Part shown: positions 15,195 to 24,298 of the stretch, one piece after another
Position numbering within the stretch: the stretch's first letter is position 1
How the letters are laid out: each line of letters opens with the position of its first letter
Origin: a virus
Virus record (IMG/VR): IMGVR_UViG_3300028581_000011
Coordinates: 1-64,000 of that record
Strand: one strand, 5' to 3'
DNA length: 64,000 nt
Notes under the pieces: generated by a model
Database searches by the model: none
Seen by the model: the letters and a program-made list of their open reading frames with translations, nothing else
What the model was told of the DNA's origin: nothing
Translations under genes and position numbers: made by a program

Positions 15195-17090
15195 TTATTG
15201 CTGGGCTGGCTGCTGACCAAGCAGCATTGCGCCGCCGGCTGTTTGTGCACGAGAGCGAATCTCTTCCATCTTCTCCTGCACGACAGCGTGAAGCATGTTG
15301 TTCTTCTGCTTCAGTTGTCGCAGCTCACTGTCCTTCTGGGACTCAGGCAGCGCTAGTAATTGATTGGCCAAGCTTTCAGCCTGAGCCATTATATCCTGCG
15401 GCGACATAGGCACGTTAGCCGATGACAGCATCGCAGACACAGGACCGCCAGGCATACCGGCTGCACCGCCAGGACCAGCAGGTGCGCCGCCTGGGCCGGC
15501 TGGAACGCCGCCAGGAGGCATTCCGCCGGCCGGTGCTGGCATTTGTCCCTTGGCAATCTGCTCACCAAAGGCAGACTGATCCATCTCCTCTTGAACCCTG
15601 GCCTGCGTCTCCTGCTGGAATCGAGACTCTTCGGCAATGCCGCGAACCTCGTCCTTGTATTCGATACCCAGCGCACGCAATGCCGTGGTTTGACTTATGA
15701 CACCGCCCATGGACAACTGCAGTATCATCATCTGCTTCTGTACGTCGTCGGCGTATGTAACGCGGCGCATACGGGCAGATACACGCTCCCAAGACAACAA
15801 CTGGCTGACCTGCTCTACAAACCAGTACAGGAAGCGATTGTTGCTGGCCGGTAGATGGCTCCACGTAGCCTCTAGCAGCCGCAGGGAAATGGGCATGGCA
15901 TCAAGACGCATTGTTCCCTGGTGGAACTCAACAGGCGCACCTGAGCCATTAAGCAGCGTGTTGTTAGCTTGTTCGATCTGATCACGCGGTGCCAGGTTGG
16001 CAGCCTCGCCACCAACGAGATGGTATCGAATAGGATGCGATACCACATGCCAGCTGGCAGGGTCCTGTCGACGTCGGCGCAAGGCATCGAGCATCTGATA
16101 CGTGAAATCACTACCAGACATCCCTATGAGCGGATCAGTTAGAGCGCCCTGACTCATAGGATTTCCGTTACGCACTTCAGGCGTGATGATACGCAAAGGC
16201 ACAATGAAGTCCATGGCAATGGCTTCATTCATCCTGCGCAGAACCTGGCAGTGAAACACGTCACGGAAGTTAATCAACGACCTGGGCAGGCCCCATCCAC
16301 GATTGGGTATGCCTGATAACGTCGGCTCCATCATATGGAACAATACGTTAGGCCCAAACATGAACAGCTGGTTTTTGCTTATGGCGTCGATAACAGGCAG
16401 CGGCGTACGCTCGAGAATGAACATATCGCCATTGGTGACCTGCTGCTTATAGTCCTGCGGAATCTTCCACAGGTAAGCGCGTTCACCGGTATACGGATCT
16501 GTGAGTATCTCTATCTCGTGCGGGGACCAGTGCTTGAGACTGAGCGACTGCTCCAGATTGACAGGCTGGTCATTAACGATCCACTCACCACGATAGCCGC
16601 TGCCTGTCTTGCAGTTCGGGCATGTGGCAATGAACTTGAACCTGTCCCACTTGAACTTGAACTGAGAATGCCCGTCAACCTCTCGCAGCAAGTACTGGTT
16701 GTAGCATTTGGGACATACCAGAAAGCGCTGGAACGGTACGACAAATGACGTAAAGCCGTTGCCGTAGGCGATACAGTCGCGGTCTAGTGACTGTATGTCG
16801 TCCAGTATGTGGATTCGGTCCTCGCAGAAGCTTCTATACTTTTCTTTCTCGTCATCGCCTAGACGCGAGATAGTATCCACAGCGCCTATCTCAACGGCTG
16901 TAAGAAAGTAGGCAATGATCCGCTCCATTGCCATTCGATATGTCGAGTTGTTCTGGAATATGAACTCACCCCAACGCAGCATTTCACGAATGCCGGTAGG
17001 CATCATGCTGCTGGCAATGTCCTGCCACGGATTGGGGAAGGCCCCGCTGCCTGAGCGTGACCCAAACATACCTTGCATATAGTCAGCCAT
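15195..17090 (-). CDS. Probable portal protein with zinc-ribbon insertion, 631 aa
   Basis: The overall plan fits a tailed-phage portal: an N-terminal helical part with conserved Arg/Met helices, a central beta region, a long helical segment (residues about 380-520) and a low-complexity Pro/Gly/Met-rich C-terminus with a final coiled coil (KDSELRQLKQKNNMLHAVV). A zinc ribbon with CPKC at 126-129 and CPNC at 157-160 is inserted in the wing region. The portal forms the dodecameric ring that terminase docks on. Identification is by layout and general resemblance, with no single diagnostic motif. The terminase itself is almost 37 kb away. Confidence 0.65.
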   Translation of the reverse strand: MADYMQGMFGSRSGSGAFPNPWQDIASSMMPTGIREMLRWGEFIFQNNSTYRMAMERIIAYFLTAVEIGAVDTISRLGDDEKEKYRSFCEDRIHILDDIQSLDRDCIAYGNGFTSFVVPFQRFLVCPKCYNQYLLREVDGHSQFKFKWDRFKFIATCPNCKTGSGYRGEWIVNDQPVNLEQSLSLKHWSPHEIEILTDPYTGERAYLWKIPQDYKQQVTNGDMFILERTPLPVIDAISKNQLFMFGPNVLFHMMEPTLSGIPNRGWGLPRSLINFRDVFHCQVLRRMNEAIAMDFIVPLRIITPEVRNGNPMSQGALTDPLIGMSGSDFTYQMLDALRRRRQDPASWHVVSHPIRYHLVGGEAANLAPRDQIEQANNTLLNGSGAPVEFHQGTMRLDAMPISLRLLEATWSHLPASNNRFLYWFVEQVSQLLSWERVSARMRRVTYADDVQKQMMILQLSMGGVISQTTALRALGIEYKDEVRGIAEESRFQQETQARVQEEMDQSAFGEQIAKGQMPAPAGGMPPGGVPAGPGGAPAGPGGAAGMPGGPVSAMLSSANVPMSPQDIMAQAESLANQLLALPESQKDSELRQLKQKNNMLHAVVQEKMEEIRSRAQTAGGAMLLGQQPAQQ

Positions 17091-17116
17091 CTACGACCTC
17101 CGTGTGTTGGGCCAGC

Positions 17117-17269
17117 TTAGCAGCTTTCCTTAGCCACTTTAGATGCCCTAGCAACAACATGCTCTTCCAGCTGTTCCGCAGTCTTATCTGCAGGTCGCTC
17201 TGCCGGTGTGATGCCAGGTTCAATGACTCCGCGCTTTTCCATGCGCTCGGCAGTGTCAGGTCGTTCCAT
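17117..17269 (-). CDS. Hypothetical small protein, 50 aa
   Basis: The start at 17269 (MERPDTAERMEKRG) overlaps the upstream gene by 14 bases, and GAGG lies just ahead. It is a charged, probably helical peptide. The frame is open to 17317, but the inner start fits the SD. Function is unknown. Confidence 0.55.
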   Translation of the reverse strand: MERPDTAERMEKRGVIEPGITPAERPADKTAEQLEEHVVARASKVAKESC

Positions 17270-18392
17270 CGTCCACCTCGGTTTCTGCAGGTACGATGAT
17301 AAGGTTGATGATCTCAAGACAACCTATCGTCTGATGGAACTCTGGCACAATGACACAGAAAGCCTGCCGGGACAGGGTGGGCACTGTTACCATTATACGA
17401 TTCCTACCAGTAGGCGCTGGAGCGAACCTGCTACCTTCTTTGTATCTGTCGTCGTAAATAAGCGATAGACAGATACCTGATTTGACCACTTTGTGGAATC
17501 GATAACGATGCAAGCCGGCAACACCAAGATCGAACACAGCGTCGTATGTTGGGCTTACAGGGTCAGCTGCCAAGAACTCAAGGCCCGTTCTAGAGTTGTC
17601 CACAGGCTCTGGAATCTCTACGGATTCGACAGGCGCTTGTGACGGCCTAGGGGCTTTGACCAAGGCGGTGACAACAGAGGTCAACTGCTGAATGCTGTCT
17701 TCAATGGCCTTGATGCGCTGGCTTTTGACCTTCGGCCGTGAAGCCTGTTTAACAGGCCTTCGCTTGACTGGCCGAGCTCGCACCGGCTCTTGCACCTCTT
17801 CATCAACGTCGTCGGCATACTCTTCAACTTCCTCACGTCGCGCCGGCTTACGTTGTACCTTCTGAGGTTGCCATTTGCTGCCACGATTGGCCGCAGTACT
17901 TCGAGAGCTACTACGCTCAGCTTGTTCAGCCTGTTCTTCCTCGGCACCGTCGTCTTCGTCCCACATAGACTTCATGGGTGTTACCTCTTGCATCTGCTCA
18001 AAGTCAGGTACGACCTGCAGGGTTTTGTGTTTCACACGTCCCTGTGCGTTACTGGCTTCCATGGCCAACAGAAAAGCTTCTTCCGGATCGTCTGTTTTCA
18101 TGGCTGCCTGCTTACAGGCGGCTTTAGTCAACTTACGCAAGTCAATAACGGTGCCGCCTTCGCCCGTTATTGGATTGGTTGGATCGATTATGATCACACC
18201 AGCGCGGCTGTGATCGATGACCTTGGAAGTGCCGCCGCGAGTAGCCCTGGGCAACATGACTCTACCAGAGGCGTGCTTATGATATTTGCTCGGATCAGGT
18301 GTATGTGCCATTACACCTGCCTTATCCGGGGGTTGTGCGATCGGTGACCAGTCTGATCGACTACTAAAATCACGCTTAGCTTTTGCTAACAT
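17256..18392 (-). CDS. Hypothetical 378-aa protein with disordered charged middle
   Basis: A short folded N-terminal part is followed by an acidic segment and a Lys/Arg/Glu-rich disordered region (residues about 140-225) with a possible coiled coil, then a beta-rich C-terminal domain of about 130 residues. GGAGG lies upstream of the ATG at 18392. Placed just before the portal gene in transcription order, it could be a capsid scaffold or decoration protein; this is inference from position only. Confidence 0.7.
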   Translation of the reverse strand: MLAKAKRDFSSRSDWSPIAQPPDKAGVMAHTPDPSKYHKHASGRVMLPRATRGGTSKVIDHSRAGVIIIDPTNPITGEGGTVIDLRKLTKAACKQAAMKTDDPEEAFLLAMEASNAQGRVKHKTLQVVPDFEQMQEVTPMKSMWDEDDGAEEEQAEQAERSSSRSTAANRGSKWQPQKVQRKPARREEVEEYADDVDEEVQEPVRARPVKRRPVKQASRPKVKSQRIKAIEDSIQQLTSVVTALVKAPRPSQAPVESVEIPEPVDNSRTGLEFLAADPVSPTYDAVFDLGVAGLHRYRFHKVVKSGICLSLIYDDRYKEGSRFAPAPTGRNRIMVTVPTLSRQAFCVIVPEFHQTIGCLEIINLIIVPAETEVDDGTT

Positions 18393-18440
18393 AATGACCT
18401 TTTACCTCCGGCCACTAGTCTAGCATTCAGCATAGCTAAA

Positions 18441-18482
18441 GGAAAGGGAACAAGGCAGGCCGTTTCGCTCCTGCCTTGTTCC
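18441..18482 (-). terminator. Terminator after the 497-aa gene
   Basis: GGAACAAGGCAGG (18447-18459) and its complement (18470-18482) form a 13-bp perfect stem. On the minus strand it is followed by CTTTCCTTTAGC, a broken T tract. Confidence 0.8.
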
Positions 18483-18500
18483 TTCCCCGCACAGTTGAGC

Positions 18501-19994
18501 CTACGTCAACTGTGTTGCTTTGTTCTCTCGATAGGAATCGACGTTCACGGCCCCGCCCCCAAGGTGATATCCGACGCCATTGGCTACGAACTCCCAGTCA
18601 GCTTGCTGGTTATTCGCCAATGCGCCGAACACAAACACCTTGAGCTCAGGCACGTAAAAGCGTTCGAGACCACGAAAGTCAAGCAGTACGTCGTATGCGA
18701 GGGAGCAGGCGGATGGCGGTAACCACTTGGCAGGAACCAAGTAATTGTTGCCATTCGAATTGGGTTCGGCGAACGAGTCGCGGATGTAGGCAGCCGCCAT
18801 CACGGGCAGCAACGAACCCAATGCTCTGATCTCGCTACGTGTCCACAGGCGCCTCGGCATCCAGTTGCATACTGGTTCGCCCGCCTGAAATTCCTTATCC
18901 AACATCCCAAGATCAGGCGCATAGGCCCGAGGGATGTACACTACGCTACCGTCGGGCCATTGCGCGACGTACACTGTGGGGTCCGTGTCAATAAATTCGA
19001 CAATCGCCCCGGCGGCCGGCGCACGCACGGTAAACGGTTTTGCACTGAGCGCCCCGGCAGGGCCCAGTACACGACGAAGTTCGTCGACGAGCGAATCCGA
19101 CACTGTCATATCGGAGATAACATGCTCAACCGATTCAGCCGTCATGCGGAGATATGCCGCCGGCAGTTGTCCGTAATCTGCCATCGGACCAGTTTCATGG
19201 TTGATCAGCCGCCTGGTCATAAGATTGCCAGTGCGGAGCAGATCTTCCCTATCAAGCGGTACCCAGTTCTTCGTGGGCTGGCGCACAAACATGGTTCTTC
19301 CATTCTCCACGCGTATGCGCCCATACTTGCAGGCTTCCATTGCCTGCACAACTGGTTGGTCGGCGGTGACTTGCTCACCTTCGGCCACCAGCAGCTTGAA
19401 CTCCTTGTTACGCGGCAGCCGCAAGATAGGCAGCTTTCCCGCGTCGTCCTCCAACCACACTTCCAGCCTGACGGGTGTGTCAACAAACGTGACAAACCCA
19501 GCACCCGGCGAACGAATCATAGCCGGATTCTTTGCGCTGGCGATGGCATCACACAGCGCCGCCCCTACTGTGCCAGGACGATACTCGCACAGTTCGTAGC
19601 GGTAGTCGGATTGGCGTGGACGCTCCAGCGTATCCCACGTCACCGGCCGCCTTGGCAGCACTGTCTCAACGCCTCCGTCAGCCATTCGATGCAACTCGTG
19701 CAGCGTCACGTCGAAACGATAGGGCCGAGCCCAAGTCTTCTTCTTGTGTCCACCTGAGAAACTCACTTCAGGCGGAACGTTCAACATACGCATAGCCAAC
19801 ACGTCCACGTGGTCGTGTGGCAGTAAGCTGGGATGTAGCCCGCCCGACCTAGATCGAGCTTTGTAGGCCAGTATCCCAAAGCCAGCGCGAGCACCGCTGT
19901 GGCCTTCAGTGGCATTCGCCCACTCCTCCTGCACCGGGGTTAGATTGTGCCTGGTTCCCGGCCCATAGACTTCCTTGTGAAGCAAGTTTTCCAT
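18501..19994 (-). CDS. Unrecognised 497-aa protein, possibly structural
   Basis: The start at 19994 (MENLLHKEVYGPG) is chosen because GGAG precedes it; the frame is open to 20123. The protein is beta-rich. A stretch near residue 230 (EGEQVTADQPVVQAMEACKYG) resembles the barrel-sandwich turn of biotinyl/lipoyl-type domains, without a clear modified Lys context, and a second similar turn (EFQAGEPVCNW) follows later. It has its own terminator on each side, so it is a single-gene transcription unit. That would suit a highly expressed structural protein, but no capsid motif is seen. Confidence 0.65.
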   Translation of the reverse strand: MENLLHKEVYGPGTRHNLTPVQEEWANATEGHSGARAGFGILAYKARSRSGGLHPSLLPHDHVDVLAMRMLNVPPEVSFSGGHKKKTWARPYRFDVTLHELHRMADGGVETVLPRRPVTWDTLERPRQSDYRYELCEYRPGTVGAALCDAIASAKNPAMIRSPGAGFVTFVDTPVRLEVWLEDDAGKLPILRLPRNKEFKLLVAEGEQVTADQPVVQAMEACKYGRIRVENGRTMFVRQPTKNWVPLDREDLLRTGNLMTRRLINHETGPMADYGQLPAAYLRMTAESVEHVISDMTVSDSLVDELRRVLGPAGALSAKPFTVRAPAAGAIVEFIDTDPTVYVAQWPDGSVVYIPRAYAPDLGMLDKEFQAGEPVCNWMPRRLWTRSEIRALGSLLPVMAAAYIRDSFAEPNSNGNNYLVPAKWLPPSACSLAYDVLLDFRGLERFYVPELKVFVFGALANNQQADWEFVANGVGYHLGGGAVNVDSYRENKATQLT

Positions 19995-20082
19995 CGATGT
20001 CGCTCCATTTGTCCTACCCACCGGAACGTAAATTCGTTCTACGCGCCTATCGGCTGTCCACTCCAACAGCCAATACGTAAAG

Positions 20083-20115
20083 AAAAAGGTCTTCAGCTGA
20101 TAGCAACTGAAGACC
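20083..20115 (-). terminator. Rho-independent terminator
   Basis: GGTCTTCAG (20088-20096) pairs with CTGAAGACC (20107-20115). On the minus strand it is followed by TTTTTCTTT. It ends the operon finishing at 20156. Confidence 0.85.
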
Positions 20116-20131
20116 CATTGCATAATATTAT

Positions 20132-20153
20132 GACACCGTGTGGTGTCTTTTTT
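20132..20153 (+). terminator. Plus-strand terminator-like hairpin
   Basis: GACACC-GTGT-GGTGTC is followed by TTTTTT on the plus strand. No plus-strand gene ends nearby, so it would stop antisense transcription. Together with the minus-strand hairpin at 20083-20115 it forms a two-way block. Confidence 0.6.
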
Positions 20154-20155
20154 AG

Positions 20156-20662
20156 CTATCCGTCATCATCGTCAAAGTCGTCCTCAGGTTCCTCGTCGGG
20201 AGTGTCTATTTCACCGTCGTCAGTCATCACTGACGCTGACGCATCTGCGGCCACTACAGAAGAATTGCCTGAGGCGTCGGCTATGTTGATATCCTCTTCA
20301 CCAAAATAGCCCTCCTCATTAACTGTTGGCATCAACGAGTCAAACAACGGCAGCATCTCGCCTGTGGCTAGCACAAGATGATGTGGCCATGTTGTCAACT
20401 TAGATTGAACGCCATAGAACACAAACAGCCAGCCCTTGCGCGATAGCGCCTGCTTCAAGAATGTTCGCAGTGCGCCTATATCGGCAAATCGGCTGAGAGA
20501 AGGCTTGGCGTAATCCAGCACCTCCACAACCCACCACGCTGGAGTTGCCGATATATCAAACGGCTCTTCAGGCATACGAACAGGCGCTGGCAGGCCCAAC
20601 GAGGCCCACAGATCTTCAATCTGCTGTTTAAGCTGATCTGTTGATTTGATTATCTCTGACAT
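20156..20662 (-). CDS. Hypothetical protein with acidic tail, 168 aa
   Basis: A globular domain of about 110 residues, with the Trp-rich segment SATPAWWVVEVLDYA and a hydrophobic strand GWLFVFYGV, is followed by an acidic C-terminus ending in a run of Asp. No family is recognised. It is the last gene of an operon, directly before paired terminators. Confidence 0.7.
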   Translation of the reverse strand: MSEIIKSTDQLKQQIEDLWASLGLPAPVRMPEEPFDISATPAWWVVEVLDYAKPSLSRFADIGALRTFLKQALSRKGWLFVFYGVQSKLTTWPHHLVLATGEMLPLFDSLMPTVNEEGYFGEEDINIADASGNSSVVAADASASVMTDDGEIDTPDEEPEDDFDDDDG

Positions 20663-20691
20663 GACTCAGACAACCTATCAGTGACGTAGGC

Positions 20692-20976
20692 TCAGGACAA
20701 CATAGTACGAGTACTGACAGCCGGTGCCGGCTCATCCTTAGCCACAGGATAGTCAATCGCCACACGACCATTGCTGCCACGCACGCTAAGCAAAGCCGTC
20801 GTATTGGCCTTATCATCGTCGATACGAATATAGGCCAGTGTTGCCGAGTCACGGCTGCGGAAGAACGTGGGCTCAAAGACAAGCTTCGAAACTTCCACCT
20901 CGTTACCGGCCTTATCGTACGCTTTGATCTTGGCCGAAAAGCCATCAGCAACGGGAACCAGTGTAACAGTCTTCAT
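20692..20976 (-). CDS. Hypothetical small beta-rich protein, 94 aa
   Basis: The ATG at 20976 follows the stop of the upstream gene with no gap (TAGATG). The sequence alternates hydrophobic and polar residues, as in a small beta sandwich, and ends in a Pro/Ala tail. It could be a small virion decoration protein, but nothing specific supports this. Confidence 0.65.
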   Translation of the reverse strand: MKTVTLVPVADGFSAKIKAYDKAGNEVEVSKLVFEPTFFRSRDSATLAYIRIDDDKANTTALLSVRGSNGRVAIDYPVAKDEPAPAVSTRTMLS

Positions 20977-21822
20977 CTAGCTCTCCTTCTTTGAGTTGCG
21001 CCAGTCTTGTTGATAGTACTGCTGGAACAACTGTTTTTGATCCAGTGACATTTCCTGTTCCGTTACATCATGATACGTGGATGGATCGCTAATTTGAACT
21101 CTACCCTCTTTCTTAGCTGTAGAGTAGCGATCACCAAGTTCAATCATTCGTATGTCGCCTGGGTAGCATTTGGCAACTGCCACATACGGATCTTCGCCAG
21201 CAAACAATGCTCGTGCGAAGATCTGAGTATGATGAAAAGCCTTGCCCTTAACTAACTGCGGCAGATGAATTATAGGGTTACGACCGGTCTGGAAGAACAG
21301 GTTACCCTTGTTAGTCTCCAGGTCGAACATGGTTATTGGCACAACAGGTGCCCGTACAGGTATGACTGACGACCTCTCAAGGAATAGTGGGTCGGCGATC
21401 ATAATGGGCTGCCATCGAACCCGAGTGATCAGACGCAGGTCCCAATCTTGAAAGGCCAGCGTGCCCATCCATTCTCTATAGGCAGCCCAAGGCGCTCTCT
21501 CCATGCCATACAAGACGTAGTTCCACGTTGGGTCTGTATCTACGTTTATGCCACGGAAGATAGGCTTAGTGAACTTCAGTGTTATGGGCGTTACCTGCCT
21601 ACCATACACCTCCAGAAAGTCCATAAAGGGCTCTCGGCCCATCAGACGGACAAATGCGTATATCAGCGCCGGACTGTAGAAGTGGTATTCATCGTTTAGC
21701 GACGCAAGCGTCGTGGCACGGCTGATACGTAACTGCACCGTCTCCGCGCGCTCGCGCGGAAAAGCCTGTCCACCCTCTGTAAAACCAGATCGAAAGAGCT
21801 TAGGTAGCGGGGGAAGACTCAT
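20977..21822 (-). CDS. Hypothetical protein, 281 aa
   Basis: A Trp/Arg-rich globular protein with a Pro-rich N-terminus and a charged, Gln-rich helical C-terminus (MSLDQKQLFQQYYQQDWRN). No known motif is visible. It forms an operon with the two genes to its left. Confidence 0.7.
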   Translation of the reverse strand: MSLPPLPKLFRSGFTEGGQAFPRERAETVQLRISRATTLASLNDEYHFYSPALIYAFVRLMGREPFMDFLEVYGRQVTPITLKFTKPIFRGINVDTDPTWNYVLYGMERAPWAAYREWMGTLAFQDWDLRLITRVRWQPIMIADPLFLERSSVIPVRAPVVPITMFDLETNKGNLFFQTGRNPIIHLPQLVKGKAFHHTQIFARALFAGEDPYVAVAKCYPGDIRMIELGDRYSTAKKEGRVQISDPSTYHDVTEQEMSLDQKQLFQQYYQQDWRNSKKES

Positions 21823-21848
21823 GTGGCGCTACTTGTAGTTAAGGTGCT

Positions 21849-21890
21849 TATACTCTCAGGGCGGCAAACTAAGTCCGCCCTGAGAGTATA
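21849..21890 (-). terminator. Strong 16-bp stem hairpin, probable terminator
   Basis: TATACTCTCAGGGCGG (21849-21864) and its exact complement (21875-21890) enclose a 10-base loop, in the gap between the genes ending at 21925 and starting at 21822. There is no clear T tract on either strand, so it may instead be a processing or stability element. Confidence 0.55.
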
Positions 21891-21924
21891 GCTTGGTGAC
21901 CATTTCCCGTACAGTGGTCAAGTA

Positions 21925-22680
21925 CTAGCTTGGCAGCAACGCCGCCATGATGTCATCAGCCTGCGGAACAGGAAACAACTGGAACCTATTGGCCAGTTCA
22001 AGTGTTAGCCTGAGATCTTCTTTGAGATTGATGTGCGCTGAATAGCCGCCACCATCAAACAACAGCTCTGGCAGTGTTGTCAGACCGGCCCGAGTCAGTA
22101 ACTTCTGCATAGACACAGGTCCGTATGAGCCGTTCTCCTTAGGCCTGCGCACCTCAGCTTCAACAAGCATTTCAAACGGATCGTATGCGTCTGTGTTGGC
22201 GTACCAGTAGCCTATCGGCACACGCAGACCCGTCTTCCGTTGTACATTGGCTTCTATAGCCTCGATGCCACTCACACGGGCGAACGACTTTGTATCAAAG
22301 CCATACAGCCACACGCCACGACTGCCCTCACCAGTGACTGAGAAGGCACGAGGAAACATGCTCAACAACCAGGTGACAAACGCATGCGACGGATTGACAT
22401 AGCCAGCAGGCCCGTAGTCAAGCGTCGATGAATCAAACAGCATAGAGGCGTTGGCATCAACGGCCAATATGCTGGTGATAGTGCCGGTCAGCTTCATGAA
22501 GGCAAGTTCACTAGCCAGCTTAGCCTTCTTGGTCTGAATATCTATAGCCTTCTTGAGTTCGTCCTTGAGCCGGCCATCAGGAGCCGGATCCTCGATACCG
22601 ATTACTGCGTCAGTTCGAGGCGATGCCGTATAGGCGACAACCACGGAGCTAGGTAGGGTCACAAAATTCCCCGATGTCAA
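21925..22680 (-). CDS. Hypothetical protein, 251 aa
   Basis: It starts as ATGA overlapping the stop of the ATPase-like gene. An N-terminal helical basic segment (residues about 36-60) precedes a mixed alpha/beta region. No diagnostic motif is seen. It is coupled to the degenerate ATPase upstream, so the two probably work together. Confidence 0.65.
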   Translation of the reverse strand: MTSGNFVTLPSSVVVAYTASPRTDAVIGIEDPAPDGRLKDELKKAIDIQTKKAKLASELAFMKLTGTITSILAVDANASMLFDSSTLDYGPAGYVNPSHAFVTWLLSMFPRAFSVTGEGSRGVWLYGFDTKSFARVSGIEAIEANVQRKTGLRVPIGYWYANTDAYDPFEMLVEAEVRRPKENGSYGPVSMQKLLTRAGLTTLPELLFDGGGYSAHINLKEDLRLTLELANRFQLFPVPQADDIMAALLPS

Positions 22681-23732
22681 ATAGGAGTAACAATGTCCGT
22701 CAACAACTCATGCACGCTACCATCCTTCATACGTCGTGCGCTAGCTGACCAGCACGGACGATCCTCTGTGGTCTTGAGAAACCACACTTCATGATGCGCA
22801 AGCAATTCGGTCCACTCCGCATCAGGCGTTTCGTATATCTCATCAGACAACTCAAACGGCAGCATACCAAGCACGGCACAACCGGCGGCATCTGCCCATT
22901 TGCACAGCTGGCGGGTAAGCGCCGAAACAAGTCGCACAGGCCCGAGTATCTCCATGCCATCAGCCAGTGCCACCATGTCCTCTATAACCAACAGATCAAC
23001 ACGATTCTGGTGTGTCTGCTTGAGCCATGGGTTTATGCAATCGGTCAGCGTTTTGACCGATCGACCCTGCTTAATCCATCGATTAGCCGGTATAGCTAAT
23101 CGTCGTTTGTCCTTGCCGGCAGACACATTAGCCACCAGCTGCATTCGATTACTCAGCGTGACAACGACTGGATTGAACTCACCTGTAGGTGCGTTGTATG
23201 CGTTGACAGCGCTGACCACATGCGACAGTACGGCAGCAGGCCCAACAACAACATTGCATGTGCCACGGGTCAAGCCAGTCAGTAGCTCTGGCCGTAGACC
23301 TGTAGGCACAATAAGCTGCCGCCTCTCAGAATCAGCTGCCTTCTCTGTCTCTGCAACTGTGTCCTGCTGTCTCTGACCCTCACAAGCCAATTCGTTAGCC
23401 ATGAATGGTACAACCTGCTTACTGATTGCTTGCGCAACTTCCTCTCTAGTAAACTCTCGCTTAGCCCAGAATAGCATAGAGTCGTGCAGAAACTTTATGA
23501 CCGCAGGGTCATTGGCGCGAAGCTCTGTGAGCCTACGCTCTAAAGACTGTGCAGCTAGAACAAACAGCTGTCTAGCTGTTTTCATCACCAGGCAGGCCAC
23601 AGCAGTGCCTGCATCCGTGCTAAGCAGTTTCTGTGCATCGGCTGCCACTAACTTAAGATGATCCTCATTGAGCTTGCTCAACGCAGCCGGATCAATGTCA
23701 ACCACTTCACGAGTGGTGTCTGGCGTGTCCAT
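22677..23732 (-). CDS. RecA-fold ATPase-like protein with degenerate Walker A, 351 aa
   Basis: The ATG at 23732 has AGGAG six bases upstream. After a helical N-terminal 130 residues comes NVVVGPAAVLSHVVSAVNAY, in the place of a P-loop but without the GK[ST]. A good Walker B strand, VDLLVIEDMVAL, lies near residue 245, then AAGCAVLGMLPFEL and a C-terminal strand region. This layout follows RecA/DnaB-like ATPases, so it may be an inactive or adaptor paralogue. A palindrome lies 29 bases upstream of the start. Confidence 0.5.
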   Translation of the reverse strand: MDTPDTTREVVDIDPAALSKLNEDHLKLVAADAQKLLSTDAGTAVACLVMKTARQLFVLAAQSLERRLTELRANDPAVIKFLHDSMLFWAKREFTREEVAQAISKQVVPFMANELACEGQRQQDTVAETEKAADSERRQLIVPTGLRPELLTGLTRGTCNVVVGPAAVLSHVVSAVNAYNAPTGEFNPVVVTLSNRMQLVANVSAGKDKRRLAIPANRWIKQGRSVKTLTDCINPWLKQTHQNRVDLLVIEDMVALADGMEILGPVRLVSALTRQLCKWADAAGCAVLGMLPFELSDEIYETPDAEWTELLAHHEVWFLKTTEDRPCWSASARRMKDGSVHELLTDIVTPI

Positions 23733-23760
23733 CAACTACTCCTGTTGATCGAGGTAGATG

Positions 23761-23776
23761 TAATTAGCGCTAATTA
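23761..23776. promoter_or_regulatory. Palindrome copy 2
   Basis: TAATTAGCGCTAATTA, here extended by GATG/CATC into a perfect 24-bp palindrome (23757-23780). The stop codon of the RuvC-like gene lies inside it. The next gene starts at 23732. Confidence 0.85.
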
Positions 23777-24298
23777 CATCTTTTGATAACTTTGACGGCC
23801 CCACTCTGCGATCAACAGTGCTTCGGCACGGTTGTGGTCCTTAACCCGCGTAAACGACACGGTGGGAAATAGCTGCGTAGCTCTACGCCTAGAGGCTTCC
23901 TTGCCCTCGCCTCGACCCACCATCGCAGGCCTCCAGCGTGCTGGTGACACTTTTGTGTAAGCCAGCCCGACAGCGGCCATAACACCCTCAATCATGCCGC
24001 AGGCCCGTCCAAAGGCCTCGACAGCAACCTTACCATCCTTGGGCATCGAGTGCGTATCTTCAAGCCAAGCCACGACGCGCGTGTCGAAGGATTCGCCACC
24101 TAGAGCTGCAATGTCGTGTAACAGCGTTACAAGCGCGCCGGCATCCAGAACAGTTTTCTTGCGCTTGTTACCGGCTTTGGTCTTACCGCCAGTTTGAAAC
24201 GTGATTGTCGGTAAGTCTACAACCCAAGCCTGCTTGCCGTTTATCACGGCAACTGCGCCGTGAACACCTGGATCAATGCCTACGTGTATTACAGCCAT
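23774..24298 (-). CDS. RuvC-like Holliday junction resolvase, 174 aa
   Basis: RNase H-fold nuclease. IHVGIDPGVHGAVAVI at residues 4-19 supplies the first catalytic Asp, VAWLEDTHSMP near 78 a Glu/Asp, and KDHNRAEALLIAEWG near the C-terminus the final Asp/His cluster, as in RuvC and Poxvirus A22-type resolvases. It would cut four-way junctions before packaging. The start at 24298 overlaps the preceding stop as TAATG; an upstream TTG at 24304 is less likely. Confidence 0.75.
   Translation of the reverse strand: MAVIHVGIDPGVHGAVAVINGKQAWVVDLPTITFQTGGKTKAGNKRKKTVLDAGALVTLLHDIAALGGESFDTRVVAWLEDTHSMPKDGKVAVEAFGRACGMIEGVMAAVGLAYTKVSPARWRPAMVGRGEGKEASRRRATQLFPTVSFTRVKDHNRAEALLIAEWGRQSYQKM

Noticed and set aside
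22677-23732. Active helicase
   Set aside because: No GK[ST] P-loop is present, so only an ATPase-like fold is claimed.
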